A stretch of 64,000 bases of DNA, from contig CAVRXU010000005.1 of the NCBI GenBank assembly GCA_963725155.1, positions 62,001-126,000 on the forward strand. The letters are read 5' to 3'. Shown here piece after piece: positions 23,070 to 31,512 of the stretch. Numbering within the stretch: the first letter of the stretch is position 1; each line of letters opens with the position of its first letter. Made by a program: the position numbers and the translations under genes. The DNA is from DATDAH01 sp963725155. Its GTDB lineage: Bacteria; Actinomycetota; Acidimicrobiia; Acidimicrobiales; DATDAH01. The notes under the pieces were generated by a model. The model was not told the origin of the DNA. It was given only the letters and a program-made list of their open reading frames with translations, and did not search any database.

Positions 23070-24899
23070 ATGGCTACTCCTCAAAAAGCTTCCGGCACCG
23101 CCCCGAAGGCCGGCCCGGGCCTGGTCGGCATCAACCTGACGACGGCGGGCCACCTGGCCGACGCCCTCGCCCGATCGGCCGTCGAGGTCGAGGGCCAGGC
23201 CCGGGAAGCCCGCTCGGCCGGCCTCGCGGGTGGCCAGGTGCCGATCGCCGCCGCACGGCTGACCCTGGTGGCCCGCTGGGCCGCGCAGGAGGCGGCAGCC
23301 CTCCGTCGGATCATCGAGCGCTTGCGCGCCGTCGACGTCACGGGCGTCGCCCGCTGGAGTGGCGGTCGGGGGCAGGCCTTCGCCGATCCGGTGGCCGGGT
23401 ACGCCTGGGGCCTCCAGCTCGTCGCCGCCCTGCTCGCCGGTCGGATGGCGGACGCTCGGCGCCTGCTGGCCGACCACGGCCATGACCCGGTGGTTGCGGC
23501 GACGGTGGTCCAGGGCCTCGGCGCCGCCGGTGCCGTGGACCTCCTCCGCCCGGCCGTCGTGGAATGGGCCCGGGCCGGGGCCGACGCCGAGGACCAGCGA
23601 GCGGTCGTCCTCGGCGTCGCCGGCCTCCTGGCCCTGGCCGAGCGGAGCGGGACGACCGATCTCACCGTCGGCGACCTGGCCGACGCCGCCCGCCGCGGGT
23701 CGGTCCCCCTCGCCGCGCTCGCCCTCCTCTTCGCCGGCCCGGCCCGATTCCCGAGCGCCTTCGTGCGGGACGCGGTTCGGACGGTGGTCGCCCCCCTCAA
23801 CGCCGCCCTGCGAGCCGAGCCCGGCCTCGGCGTCGGGCCATGGCTGATCCCGGCCGCGGGCGCGCCTCTCGACGCCCGCGTCGTGATCCTGGCCGCCGCG
23901 GCCCGGGACCACGAGGCCGCGGTCGAAGCCGTGGGCGCGGTCGATCTCGACGACCTGCTCCCCGGCGCACTGGCCTATCTCGACGGCGGCGTGGCGCTGG
24001 CCGGCGTCCTCCTGGCCGCAACCACGCCCCTGACGCTCCGGGGCACGCCGGTGCTGGATCCGCTGCTCACGACCTCACCAGTGCATCCCGGCCGGGAAGG
24101 GGACAACGCCCGGCGGATCATCGAGTGGATCGGGGCCCACCGTGAGGTCCCGCTCGCTGTCCAGGCCGAGATGGGCCACCTCGCCCGGCCATGGATCGGA
24201 GGGTTCCGAACGGTCGGACTCGACCGCGTCCTCCGTCCGCCCCTGGTGCTCGACGAGGACCTGGCTCGGGCCTACCTCACCTACGCCCAGGCTCGCGACC
24301 ACGTGGACGAGCACCTCCAGGATGCAGCCTGGCTCTGGGCCGCGGGCGAGCTCGACCACCTGACCGCGACCGGGGCCACGGGTCCGGGGTTCGATGCCAT
24401 AGGCAGCGTTCTCGGCGTCGTCACCGTCACCCGCCTTGACGCCGACGCCGCTCGGGCGGCCACTGCGGACCAGCGCATCAGCCGGCAGAACACGCTCTGG
24501 CGGCAGGTGTCCCGGCTGGCCGTCGAGCGGCTGCCCACGCCGGCGCCGGGGCTGGCCGATCCCGTCGTGACCAGGACGCTGGATCGTGTCCTGGCTCCGG
24601 CCGACCGCGAGCTGGCGCACTGGCGGGACCTCCGCGACAGCGCGGTGGCTCACGAGTACCTCGCGCTGGACCACCTCGTGGCCAGCGTCCTGTGGGCCCA
24701 TGGGCCAGAGCCGATCCCGCCACCGCCCCCCGAGCTCCTGGTCGATCCCGACCGCCCCGCGCTCGGTCTCCGCCGGCCCGTCGACCTCGACCCCGCGGGC
24801 GTCGCGGCCTGGACGCGATGGCGCTCGGCCCTGGCCGGGCACGGCCGGCCCGCCCGTCAGGTGGCGGGCGACCAGTTCCTGGCCGAGACCCGCGACTGA
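23070..24899 (+). CDS. Large helical protein of unknown function, divergent from the WXG100/FtsK operon
   Basis: A 609-aa, Ala/Leu-rich, almost entirely helical protein with no signal peptide or clear membrane span. The first 100 residues resemble a WXG-type helical hairpin: two long helices (30-50 and 58-88) followed by RWSGGRGQAF with W-x-G at 96-98. The rest resembles repeated helical pairs; no toxin or enzyme motif is recognised. Proximity to the secretion genes and the shared regulatory repeat suggest a substrate, chaperone or structural partner (inference). The ATG at 23070 comes right after the direct repeats, with no Shine-Dalgarno sequence. Confidence 0.8.
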   Translation: MATPQKASGTAPKAGPGLVGINLTTAGHLADALARSAVEVEGQAREARSAGLAGGQVPIAAARLTLVARWAAQEAAALRRIIERLRAVDVTGVARWSGGRGQAFADPVAGYAWGLQLVAALLAGRMADARRLLADHGHDPVVAATVVQGLGAAGAVDLLRPAVVEWARAGADAEDQRAVVLGVAGLLALAERSGTTDLTVGDLADAARRGSVPLAALALLFAGPARFPSAFVRDAVRTVVAPLNAALRAEPGLGVGPWLIPAAGAPLDARVVILAAAARDHEAAVEAVGAVDLDDLLPGALAYLDGGVALAGVLLAATTPLTLRGTPVLDPLLTTSPVHPGREGDNARRIIEWIGAHREVPLAVQAEMGHLARPWIGGFRTVGLDRVLRPPLVLDEDLARAYLTYAQARDHVDEHLQDAAWLWAAGELDHLTATGATGPGFDAIGSVLGVVTVTRLDADAARAATADQRISRQNTLWRQVSRLAVERLPTPAPGLADPVVTRTLDRVLAPADRELAHWRDLRDSAVAHEYLALDHLVASVLWAHGPEPIPPPPPELLVDPDRPALGLRRPVDLDPAGVAAWTRWRSALAGHGRPARQVAGDQFLAETRD

Positions 24900-24904
24900 C
24901 CCGC

Positions 24905-26332
24905 CTACAGCGCCTTGCGGATGATCTTCTCCTTGCCGCTGGTGTAGGGCGGATAGAGCAGCGCGGGGTCGGGGAAGGTGGGCTTGCGCAGGACCGACTT
25001 GAGGTTGCTGAACGTGTCGAAACCGCTGCGGCCGTGGTAGCGGCCATGGCCGCTCTCGCCCACCCCGCCGAACGGCAGGTCGGGCGGCATGATGTGGACC
25101 AGGGTGTGGTTCACGCAGGCCCCCCCGGACGAGGTCCGCTCCAGCACGTCGTCGACCACGTCGTCATCGCCGGCGAAGACGTAGAGGGCCAGCGGCTTGG
25201 GTCGGGCGTTGACCCGGTCGATGGCCTCAGCCACGGACGCCACCGGGAGCACAGGGAGCAGCGGCCCGAAGATCTCCTCCTCCATGATCGATGCGTCGGG
25301 CGGGGTGTCGACCAGCACGGTGGGGGCGATGTACCGCTCGTCGGCGTCGGTGGTGCCCCCCAGCGCGGCCTCGCCGCCGCCCTCCAGCAGCCCGGAGAGG
25401 CGCTCGAAGTGGCGGGCGTTCACAATGCGGGCGTAATCGGCGCTGGCCTTCGGGTCCTCGCCGTAGAAGGCGGTCACCGCGCTGCGGATGTGCTCGATCA
25501 GTTCGTCCTGGACGGTCTCGTCGACCAGGACGTAGTCGGGAGCGATGCAGGTCTGGCCGGCGTTGAGGAACTTGCCCCAGGCGATGCGACGACCGGCGAC
25601 CTCGAGATTGGCCGACCGGTCCACGATGGCCGGGGACTTGCCGCCCAGCTCCAGGGTGACCGGAGTGAGGTGCTTCGCCGCGGCCTCGGCCACGACCTTG
25701 CCGATCTTGGTGGACCCGGTGAAGAAGATGTGGTCCCAGCGCTGATCCAGCAGCTCGGTGGCCACCTCGGGACCACCTTCCACGACCTGGACGGCCTCGG
25801 CGTCGAGGTGATGGCGGAGCAGGTCGGTGAGCACGGCTGAGGTGGCCGGGGCCAGCTCGGAGGGCTTGACCACGGCGGCGTTGCCCGCAGCCAAAGCGGC
25901 GGCGAGCGGCTGGAGGAGGAGCTGTACCGGATAGTTCCAGGGGGCGATGATCAGCACCGTGCCCAGGGGCTCGGGCTGGACCCGGGCCCGTCCGGGCATG
26001 GCGGTCAGCGGCAAGGCGGCCCGGCGGGGCTTGACCCACTTGGCGACGTGCTTGCGCAGCAGCTTGATCTCCGAGGCGGTGACGCCCAGGTCGGTGGCCC
26101 AGGCCTCCATCCGGGGCTTGCCCACATCGGTGGCCAAGGCGTCGAGCAAGCGGCCCTCGCCCTGGTCCAGGAGGCGGACGAGGGCGTCGAGCTGGCGCTC
26201 CCGCCAGGCGACGGGCCGGGTCACCCCACGGTCGAAGGCGGCCCGGGCCATGGTGACGGCGTCGACGACGGCGCTCGGGGCGGATGGGCCGGCCTGGAGG
26301 TCGGTGCCGGTGGGGATCTCGGTCGTGGCCAT
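24905..26332 (-). CDS. Aldehyde dehydrogenase (class 3/fatty-aldehyde type)
   Basis: Oxidises aldehydes to acids with NAD(P)+. The 475-aa length and the spelling IIAPWNYPVQLLLQPL fit the class 3/coniferyl-aldehyde branch. FTGSTKIGK is the cofactor loop, the general base Glu is in LELGGKSP (near residue 210), and the catalytic Cys is in NAGQTCIAPDYV (near 245). GPLLPVLPV and PFGGVGESGHGRYHG lie near the end. The C-terminal FSNLKSVLRKP is kept. It converges with the 609-aa gene and probably has its own promoter (TAGAAC 6 nt before the ATG is a weak match). Confidence 0.95.
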   Translation of the reverse strand: MATTEIPTGTDLQAGPSAPSAVVDAVTMARAAFDRGVTRPVAWRERQLDALVRLLDQGEGRLLDALATDVGKPRMEAWATDLGVTASEIKLLRKHVAKWVKPRRAALPLTAMPGRARVQPEPLGTVLIIAPWNYPVQLLLQPLAAALAAGNAAVVKPSELAPATSAVLTDLLRHHLDAEAVQVVEGGPEVATELLDQRWDHIFFTGSTKIGKVVAEAAAKHLTPVTLELGGKSPAIVDRSANLEVAGRRIAWGKFLNAGQTCIAPDYVLVDETVQDELIEHIRSAVTAFYGEDPKASADYARIVNARHFERLSGLLEGGGEAALGGTTDADERYIAPTVLVDTPPDASIMEEEIFGPLLPVLPVASVAEAIDRVNARPKPLALYVFAGDDDVVDDVLERTSSGGACVNHTLVHIMPPDLPFGGVGESGHGRYHGRSGFDTFSNLKSVLRKPTFPDPALLYPPYTSGKEKIIRKAL

Positions 26333-26484
26333 GGGGGTGTTCTACCCCGATCGGCGGGGTCCGGCTCGGCCCGACGCCCGTCCGGTGGGGCGGTGCCTGG
26401 ACTCAGACCGGCTCGCCGGGGCGGATCTCCGCCGTCCCCGCCTCCGCGATGACCACGGGGCACAGCCGAGTCCGGTCGAGGAGG

Positions 26485-26742
26485 TCAGGGGCCAAGGGCC
26501 TGGGCGGCGCGGAGGAGATCAGCGCGGGCGGCCAGGAGGCGGGCGTCGGCGGCCAGTTCGTCGGCTGCGGCCCGGAGCAGGACACGGTGGTCGAGCAGTT
26601 CCTGGCCGAAGCGCACCGCTCGGCCTCCCTGCCAGACATCGGGCCGGTGGTAGGCCACGATCGGGTCCAGCGCGCGGCCGACCACCGCGGCGACAGCGCT
26701 GAGGCGTCGCGCCGCCGCTTCCATGTCGTCCACCTGGCTCAT
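26485..26742 (-). CDS. Second small WXG-type helical protein
   Basis: An 85-aa protein of two helices separated by a W-x-G turn: MEAAARRLSAVAAVVGRAL, then DVWQGGRAVRFGQEL, then a long Ala/Leu/Arg helix. Layout and size match WXG100-like substrates, though it is short at the C-terminus and lacks a clear Y-x3-D/E tail. The ATG at 26742 follows TATATT by 6 nt. It lies 1.6 kb from the 609-aa gene and may be part of the same secretion island (inference). The longer frame to 27165 is a shadow of hom. Confidence 0.65.
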   Translation of the reverse strand: MSQVDDMEAAARRLSAVAAVVGRALDPIVAYHRPDVWQGGRAVRFGQELLDHRVLLRAAADELAADARLLAARADLLRAAQALGP

Positions 26743-26748
26743 GCGTGG

Positions 26749-26754
26749 AATATA
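26749..26754 (-). promoter_or_regulatory. -10 box of the small WXG-type gene
   Basis: TATATT on the minus strand, 6 nt before the ATG at 26742, in an AT-rich patch. Confidence 0.55.
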
Positions 26755-26814
26755 CCGAAACATGTCAACGGGCCACCGGTGGGAAAGGGGCGGTCCGGCG
26801 GGGGATGCGGCCGG

Positions 26815-26820
26815 TAGCGT
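26815..26820 (+). promoter_or_regulatory. -10 box of hom
   Basis: TAGCGT, 6 nt before the GTG at 26827: a leaderless start for the threonine operon. Confidence 0.5.
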
Positions 26821-26826
26821 TGCCGC

Positions 26827-28134
26827 GTGAGCGAACAGCGGGTGCGGGTCGGGGTGCTCGGCTGCGGCAACGTCGGGGCCGCCCTCGTGGGCCTGATCGA
26901 GGCCCAGGGCGACATGATCGAGGCCCGCACGGGGCTGCGGCTGGAGGTGGCCAAGGTCGCAGTGCGCAACATGTCCCGCGAGCGCCCCGTCGAACTGGCC
27001 GAGGGCGTCCTGACCAACGACGCCGGTGCCGTGGTCGGCGACCCGTCGATCGATCTCGTGGTCGAGGTCATCGGCGGCATCGAACCCGCCCGCGAGCTGA
27101 TCGTGGAGGCCGTGAAGTCGGGCAAGCCCGTCATCACCGCCAACAAGGAGCTTCTGGCCAACCACGGCGCCGAGTTGTTCGCCGTGGCCGAGGGGGCCAG
27201 CGTCGACCTGCTCTTCGAGGCGGCCGTTGCCGGCGGCATCCCCCTCATCCGCCCCCTACGGGAGTCCCTGGCCGGCGAGCAGGTGCACCGGGTGCTGGGG
27301 ATCGTCAACGGCACGACCAACTACATCCTCACCCGCATGAGCGAGGACGGGGCCACCTACGGCGAGGCCCTGGCCGAGGCCCAGAGCCTGGGCTACGCCG
27401 AGCGGGACCCGACCGCCGACGTCGAGGGCTACGACGCCGGGGCCAAGGCGGCCATCATCGCCACGATCGCGTTCGGCGTGCGAGTGGTGGCCGGCGACGT
27501 GTACCACGAGGGCATCTCGGGCATCACCCCTGCCGACATCACCTTCGCCCGGCGTCTGGGCTACGAGGTGAAGCTCCTGGCCATCGCCGAATCGGCGACC
27601 GCGGCCGACGGCGTCACCGAGGTGGCGGTGCGGGTCCACCCGGCGATGGTCCCGGCCCACCACCCCCTGGCCTCGGTCCGGGACAGCTTCAACGCCGTCT
27701 TCGTCGAGGGCGACGCCGTGGGCGAGCTGATGTTCTACGGGCGGGGTGCCGGTGGCGGCCCGACGGCCAGCGCCGTGCTGGGTGACGTGATCGACGCCGC
27801 CGTCAACCTCCGGCGGGGCTCGCACGCCACCGTCGGGGCCCTGGCTCGGGCTCGCATCCGTCCGATCGACGACGTGGTGTCGGCCTACTACCTGAACCTC
27901 GACGTGGCCGACCAGCCCGGTGTCCTGGCCCGCGTGGCCGGCGTGTTCGGCGACCACGGTGTCTCCATCCGCTCGATGGAGCAGGAGGGTCTGGGGGGCG
28001 AGGCCCGCCTGATCTTCATCACCCACGAGGCCGTCGAACGCGACGTGCAGGCCACCCTGCACGACCTGCGGGAGCTCGACGTCGTCGACCGGGTCGGCAC
28101 GGTGCTGCGAGTCATCGGCTCCGGCGCCGCCTGA
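26827..28134 (+). CDS. hom: Homoserine dehydrogenase
   Basis: NAD(P)H enzyme reducing aspartate semialdehyde to homoserine at the threonine/methionine branch. The 435-aa protein begins with the Rossmann loop VGVLGCGNVGAALVGL. KPVITANKELLANHG carries the catalytic lysine region near residue 105. FEAAVAGGIPLIRPLRESLAG and GIVNGTTNYIL form the substrate site, and the second catalytic lysine is in YDAGAKAAIIA. The C-terminal 75 residues are an ACT domain (LNLDVADQPGVLARVAGVF), so threonine feedback is likely. thrC follows after 13 nt. Confidence 0.97.
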   Translation: MSEQRVRVGVLGCGNVGAALVGLIEAQGDMIEARTGLRLEVAKVAVRNMSRERPVELAEGVLTNDAGAVVGDPSIDLVVEVIGGIEPARELIVEAVKSGKPVITANKELLANHGAELFAVAEGASVDLLFEAAVAGGIPLIRPLRESLAGEQVHRVLGIVNGTTNYILTRMSEDGATYGEALAEAQSLGYAERDPTADVEGYDAGAKAAIIATIAFGVRVVAGDVYHEGISGITPADITFARRLGYEVKLLAIAESATAADGVTEVAVRVHPAMVPAHHPLASVRDSFNAVFVEGDAVGELMFYGRGAGGGPTASAVLGDVIDAAVNLRRGSHATVGALARARIRPIDDVVSAYYLNLDVADQPGVLARVAGVFGDHGVSIRSMEQEGLGGEARLIFITHEAVERDVQATLHDLRELDVVDRVGTVLRVIGSGAA

Positions 28135-28147
28135 GCGGGCGGCCCCG

Positions 28148-29542
28148 GTGAAGTACGTCAGCACCCGGGGCCAGGCCCCCGTGCTCGGCTTCGGCGACGT
28201 CCTGCTCGCCGGGCTGGCCAACGACGGTGGTCTCTACGTCCCGGAGGCCTGGCCGGCGTTGGCGGTCGACGACCTGGCCGCCTGGGCCGACCGCCCCTAC
28301 CAGGACATCGCGGTCGACGTCATGGCCCCGTTCGTGGACGGCGACCTCGAGCCCGACGAGTTGGCCGAGCTGGTGGCTCGGGCCTACGCCACGTTCGACC
28401 ACCCCGACGTGACCCCGCTGCGCGACCTCGGGGACGACCTCTGGTTGCTCGAGCTGTTCCACGGGCCGACCCTGGCCTTCAAGGACGTCGCGCTCCAGCT
28501 GGTCGGACCTCTGTTCGAGCAGGAGCTGGCCCGCCGCAACGAGCGCGTCACCATCATCGGAGCCACCTCGGGCGACACCGGCTCGGCCGCCATCGAGGCC
28601 ACCAAGGATCGGGACGGCATCGAGATCGTGATGCTGCACCCCCACGGACGGGTCAGCGAGATCCAGCGCCTGCAGATGACGACCGTGGGCTCGGCCAACG
28701 TCCACAACCTGGCCGTGGAGGGCACCTTCGACGACTGCCAGGACCTGGTGAAGGCCATGTTCGCCGACGAGGCCCTCCGCGAGGACCTGCACCTGTCGGC
28801 GGTCAACTCCATCAACTGGGCCCGGCTGATGGCCCAGGTCGTCTACTACGTCTACGCCGGTTCCCGGCTGGTCGGGCCCGCCACCCCCGCCCTGTCGTTC
28901 TCGGTGCCGACCGGCAACTTCGGCAACATGTTCAGCGGCTGGGTCGCCCGCCGGATGGGCGTTCCCATCGCCCAGCTCCTCTGCGCCAGCAACCGCAACG
29001 ACATCCTCACCCGCTTCTTCTCGACCGGTGTGCTCGAGCTCGGCGAGGTCGTCCCCACCATCAGCCCGAGCATGGACATCCAGGTGTCCTCCAACCTCGA
29101 GCGGCTGCTCTTCGAGCTGTACGGCCGGGACGCGGCGGCCACGACCGAGCTGCTGCACGCCTTCCGCCGCGACGGCCGAGCCGAGCTGGGGGCGACCCGC
29201 CTGGCGGAGGTCGACGAGCTCTTCGACGCCGGCGCGGTGGACGACGACCGGACGCGGGCCGCCATCGCCGACTGGCGGGACCGGGCCGGGATCGTGGTCG
29301 ACCCCCACACCGCGGTGGGCCTGGTGGTGGGCGAGGCCCAGCGCCGCAGCCCCGAGCTGCCCCTCGTCTGCCTGGCCACGGCCCACCCGGCCAAGTTCGC
29401 GGAGGCCGTCGAGGCGGCCACCGGGGAGGCCGTCGACCTGCCTCCCCGCCTGGCCGCGTTGGCCGGGACGCCCGAGCACTACGAGGTCGTCCCCAACGAC
29501 CTGGACGCCGTCCGGGACCGGGTCCGCGCCCTCACCTCGTGA
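28148..29542 (+). CDS. thrC: Threonine synthase
   Basis: PLP enzyme converting O-phosphohomoserine to threonine. At 464 aa with an N-terminal extension (KYVSTRGQAPVLGFGDVLLA) it is the long, E. coli/yeast-type class, not the short type common in mycobacteria. The PLP lysine is in GPTLAFKDVALQ near residue 112, the phosphate loop in GATSGDTGSAA. VPTGNFGNMFSGW and the C-terminal LATAHPAKFAEAVEAA complete the family pattern. The next gene is an ApgM-type mutase, not thrB, 34 nt downstream. Confidence 0.96.
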   Translation: MKYVSTRGQAPVLGFGDVLLAGLANDGGLYVPEAWPALAVDDLAAWADRPYQDIAVDVMAPFVDGDLEPDELAELVARAYATFDHPDVTPLRDLGDDLWLLELFHGPTLAFKDVALQLVGPLFEQELARRNERVTIIGATSGDTGSAAIEATKDRDGIEIVMLHPHGRVSEIQRLQMTTVGSANVHNLAVEGTFDDCQDLVKAMFADEALREDLHLSAVNSINWARLMAQVVYYVYAGSRLVGPATPALSFSVPTGNFGNMFSGWVARRMGVPIAQLLCASNRNDILTRFFSTGVLELGEVVPTISPSMDIQVSSNLERLLFELYGRDAAATTELLHAFRRDGRAELGATRLAEVDELFDAGAVDDDRTRAAIADWRDRAGIVVDPHTAVGLVVGEAQRRSPELPLVCLATAHPAKFAEAVEAATGEAVDLPPRLAALAGTPEHYEVVPNDLDAVRDRVRALTS

Positions 29543-29576
29543 CCGAATCAGAGGCCAGAACGGCGAGACTGCCCCG

Positions 29577-30728
29577 ATGAAGTACGTGGTGTGCGTCCCC
29601 GACGGGTGTGCCGACGAGCCGACCGCGCGGCTCGGTGGGCGCACGCCCCTCGAGGCGGCCGACCTGCCCACGCTGCAGGGCCTCGCCGCCCGGGGCACCG
29701 TGGGCCGGGCCGCGGTCATCCCTCCCGGCCTGCCCCCCGGCAGTGACGTCGGCAACCTGTCGATCCTCGGCTACGACCCCGCCGTGCACCACACGGGGCG
29801 AGCCCCCATCGAGGCCGCCGCCCTGGGGCTGCGCCTGGCGCCCGACCAGGTGGCGTTCCGCTGCAACCTCTCCACCGTCGGCGCCGACGGGACCATGGTC
29901 GACTTCGCCGGCGGCCACCCCTCGACCGAGGAGGCGGCCGAAGTCATCACCGCGTTGCAGGCCGAGCTGGGTGGGGGCGAGATCGCGTTCCACCCGGGCG
30001 TCCAGTACCGCCACATCGTCGTGGCCCCCGAGTCGTGGGCCGACGCCGAGTGCGTGCCCCCCCACGACCTGAGCGACAAGCCGATCGTGCTGCCCACCGG
30101 GCCGTCGGCGGCGAAGCTCATCGAGGTCATGGACGCGTCCCGCGCCGTCCTCGAGGGCTTCGACGTCGCCGCCAACCAGGTGTGGCTCTGGGGCCAGGGG
30201 CACCAGCCCCAGCTCCCGTCCTTCCGGGACCGCCACGGCGTGGCCGCGGGCATGGTCACCGCCGTCGACCTGGTCCGGGGCCTCGGCGTCCTCACCGCCA
30301 TGCAGGTCGTGGACATCCCCGGCGCCACCGGCTGGTACGACACGGATTACGAGGGCAAGCGGGACGCCGCCCTCGGCGCGCTGGCCGACGGCTGCGACCT
30401 CTTCGTCATCCACGTCGAGGCCACCGACGAGGCGGGCCACGCCGGCAACGTCGAGGAGAAGGTCAAGGCACTCGAGAACTGGGACCAGCGCATCCTCCCG
30501 GGGCTCGTCGAGGGCCTCGACGCCATGGGCCCGTGGCGCCTGCTGCTGCTCCCCGACCACCCCACGCCCGTCGACCTCAAGACCCACACCAGCGACGCGG
30601 TGCCCTACCTGCTGGTCGACTCCGACGTCGACGGCCCGGGCGGCACCTACACCGAGCCCGGCGTGGCCGACGCCGCGATCGTCCCCGGCCACCTCCTGAT
30701 CGACCGCCTCCTCGCCTCGCCTAGCTGA
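29577..30728 (+). CDS. ApgM-type 2,3-BPG-independent phosphoglycerate mutase family; proposed homoserine kinase
   Basis: A 383-aa member of the alkaline-phosphatase-superfamily mutases (archaeal ApgM branch). The metal and nucleophile region is VVCVPDGCADEPTARLGG at the start, with GSDVGNLSILGYDP near residue 60. The metal-binding VEATDEAGHAGN and LPDHPTPVDLKTH lie near 280 and 325. Proteins of this branch next to hom and thrC in genomes without thrB have been proposed to phosphorylate homoserine. That context is exactly what is seen here, and no GHMP-type thrB is present in the locus. Glycolytic mutase activity is the alternative. Start ATG 29577. Confidence 0.85.
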   Translation: MKYVVCVPDGCADEPTARLGGRTPLEAADLPTLQGLAARGTVGRAAVIPPGLPPGSDVGNLSILGYDPAVHHTGRAPIEAAALGLRLAPDQVAFRCNLSTVGADGTMVDFAGGHPSTEEAAEVITALQAELGGGEIAFHPGVQYRHIVVAPESWADAECVPPHDLSDKPIVLPTGPSAAKLIEVMDASRAVLEGFDVAANQVWLWGQGHQPQLPSFRDRHGVAAGMVTAVDLVRGLGVLTAMQVVDIPGATGWYDTDYEGKRDAALGALADGCDLFVIHVEATDEAGHAGNVEEKVKALENWDQRILPGLVEGLDAMGPWRLLLLPDHPTPVDLKTHTSDAVPYLLVDSDVDGPGGTYTEPGVADAAIVPGHLLIDRLLASPS

Positions 30729-31512
30729 ACCGGGTGACGTAGCCGCGCTGGCGGAAGGTGCGGAGCATGGTGGTGACGTAGAGCAGCCCGAGGCCGGCCA
30801 GCGCGATGGTGCCGACGAGGGCGACGGCGAGCTGGTCCCAGGGCAGGGGCTGGCCGTCCAGCACCGTGCGGGCGGCGGCGAAGATGTGGGTGGTGGGCAG
30901 CACGCGGGCGATGGGCTGCAGGACGGCAGGCAGGGCATCGACGGGGTAGAAGACGCCCGACAGGGGCATGACCACGAAGAGGATCCCCCAGGCCAGCACC
31001 TCGGCGCTCTGGCCGAAGCGAAGGACCAGGCCCACCACGAAGAGCGAGATGGACCAGCCGCACAGGAGCAGGAGCAGACCGATCGGCACGAGGGCCCAGC
31101 CGATGTCCGCGATGGAGAAGGCGAAGAAGGCGAACGCCGCCAACGTGACGACCCCCATGGCCACGGTCAGCTTGGCCAGTCCGAACAGGGCCACGCCGGC
31201 GGCGTACTCCACCTCGGTCAGCGGCGTGGCCAGCAGGTTGAGCAGGTTCCGGGACCAGGTCTCCTCCAGGAACCCCGTCGAGGCCGCGATCTGGCTCTGG
31301 TAGAGCACGTGGAAGAGCAGGATCCCGGCCAGCAGGTAGGTGACCCCGGCTCGGCCGGCGTCGGGGCTCTGCTTGGCCACGAACACGCCGAGCGAGCCCC
31401 ACAGCAGGACGTCGACCACGGGCCAGATGAAGACGTCGAACCACCGGTGGGGGCTGCGCATGAGCACGTAGGCATGGCGCCGGGTGATGGCGAACACGCG
31501 CCGGCCGCTCAC
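30721..31512 (-). CDS. ABC transporter permease (ABC-2 type)
   Basis: A 263-aa membrane protein with about six spans (for example VTYLLAGILLFHVLY, VVTLAAFAFFAFSI, IGLLLLLCGWSISLFVVGLVL, LVGTIALAGLGLLYV). The pattern is that of ABC-2 exporters of drugs or polysaccharides. PLSGVFYPVDALPAVLQPIARVLPTTH is the typical ABC-2 loop. Its ATG overlaps the ATPase gene by 4 nt (ATGA). Its stop overlaps the convergent mutase gene by 8 nt, with no room for a terminator between them. Substrate unknown. Confidence 0.92.
   Translation of the reverse strand: MSGRRVFAITRRHAYVLMRSPHRWFDVFIWPVVDVLLWGSLGVFVAKQSPDAGRAGVTYLLAGILLFHVLYQSQIAASTGFLEETWSRNLLNLLATPLTEVEYAAGVALFGLAKLTVAMGVVTLAAFAFFAFSIADIGWALVPIGLLLLLCGWSISLFVVGLVLRFGQSAEVLAWGILFVVMPLSGVFYPVDALPAVLQPIARVLPTTHIFAAARTVLDGQPLPWDQLAVALVGTIALAGLGLLYVTTMLRTFRQRGYVTRFS

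Noticed and set aside
26403..26484. Possible short gene between the WXG-type gene and the aldehyde dehydrogenase (ends AEIRPGEPV)
   Set aside because: Only about 25 plausible residues, no start signal; insufficient support.
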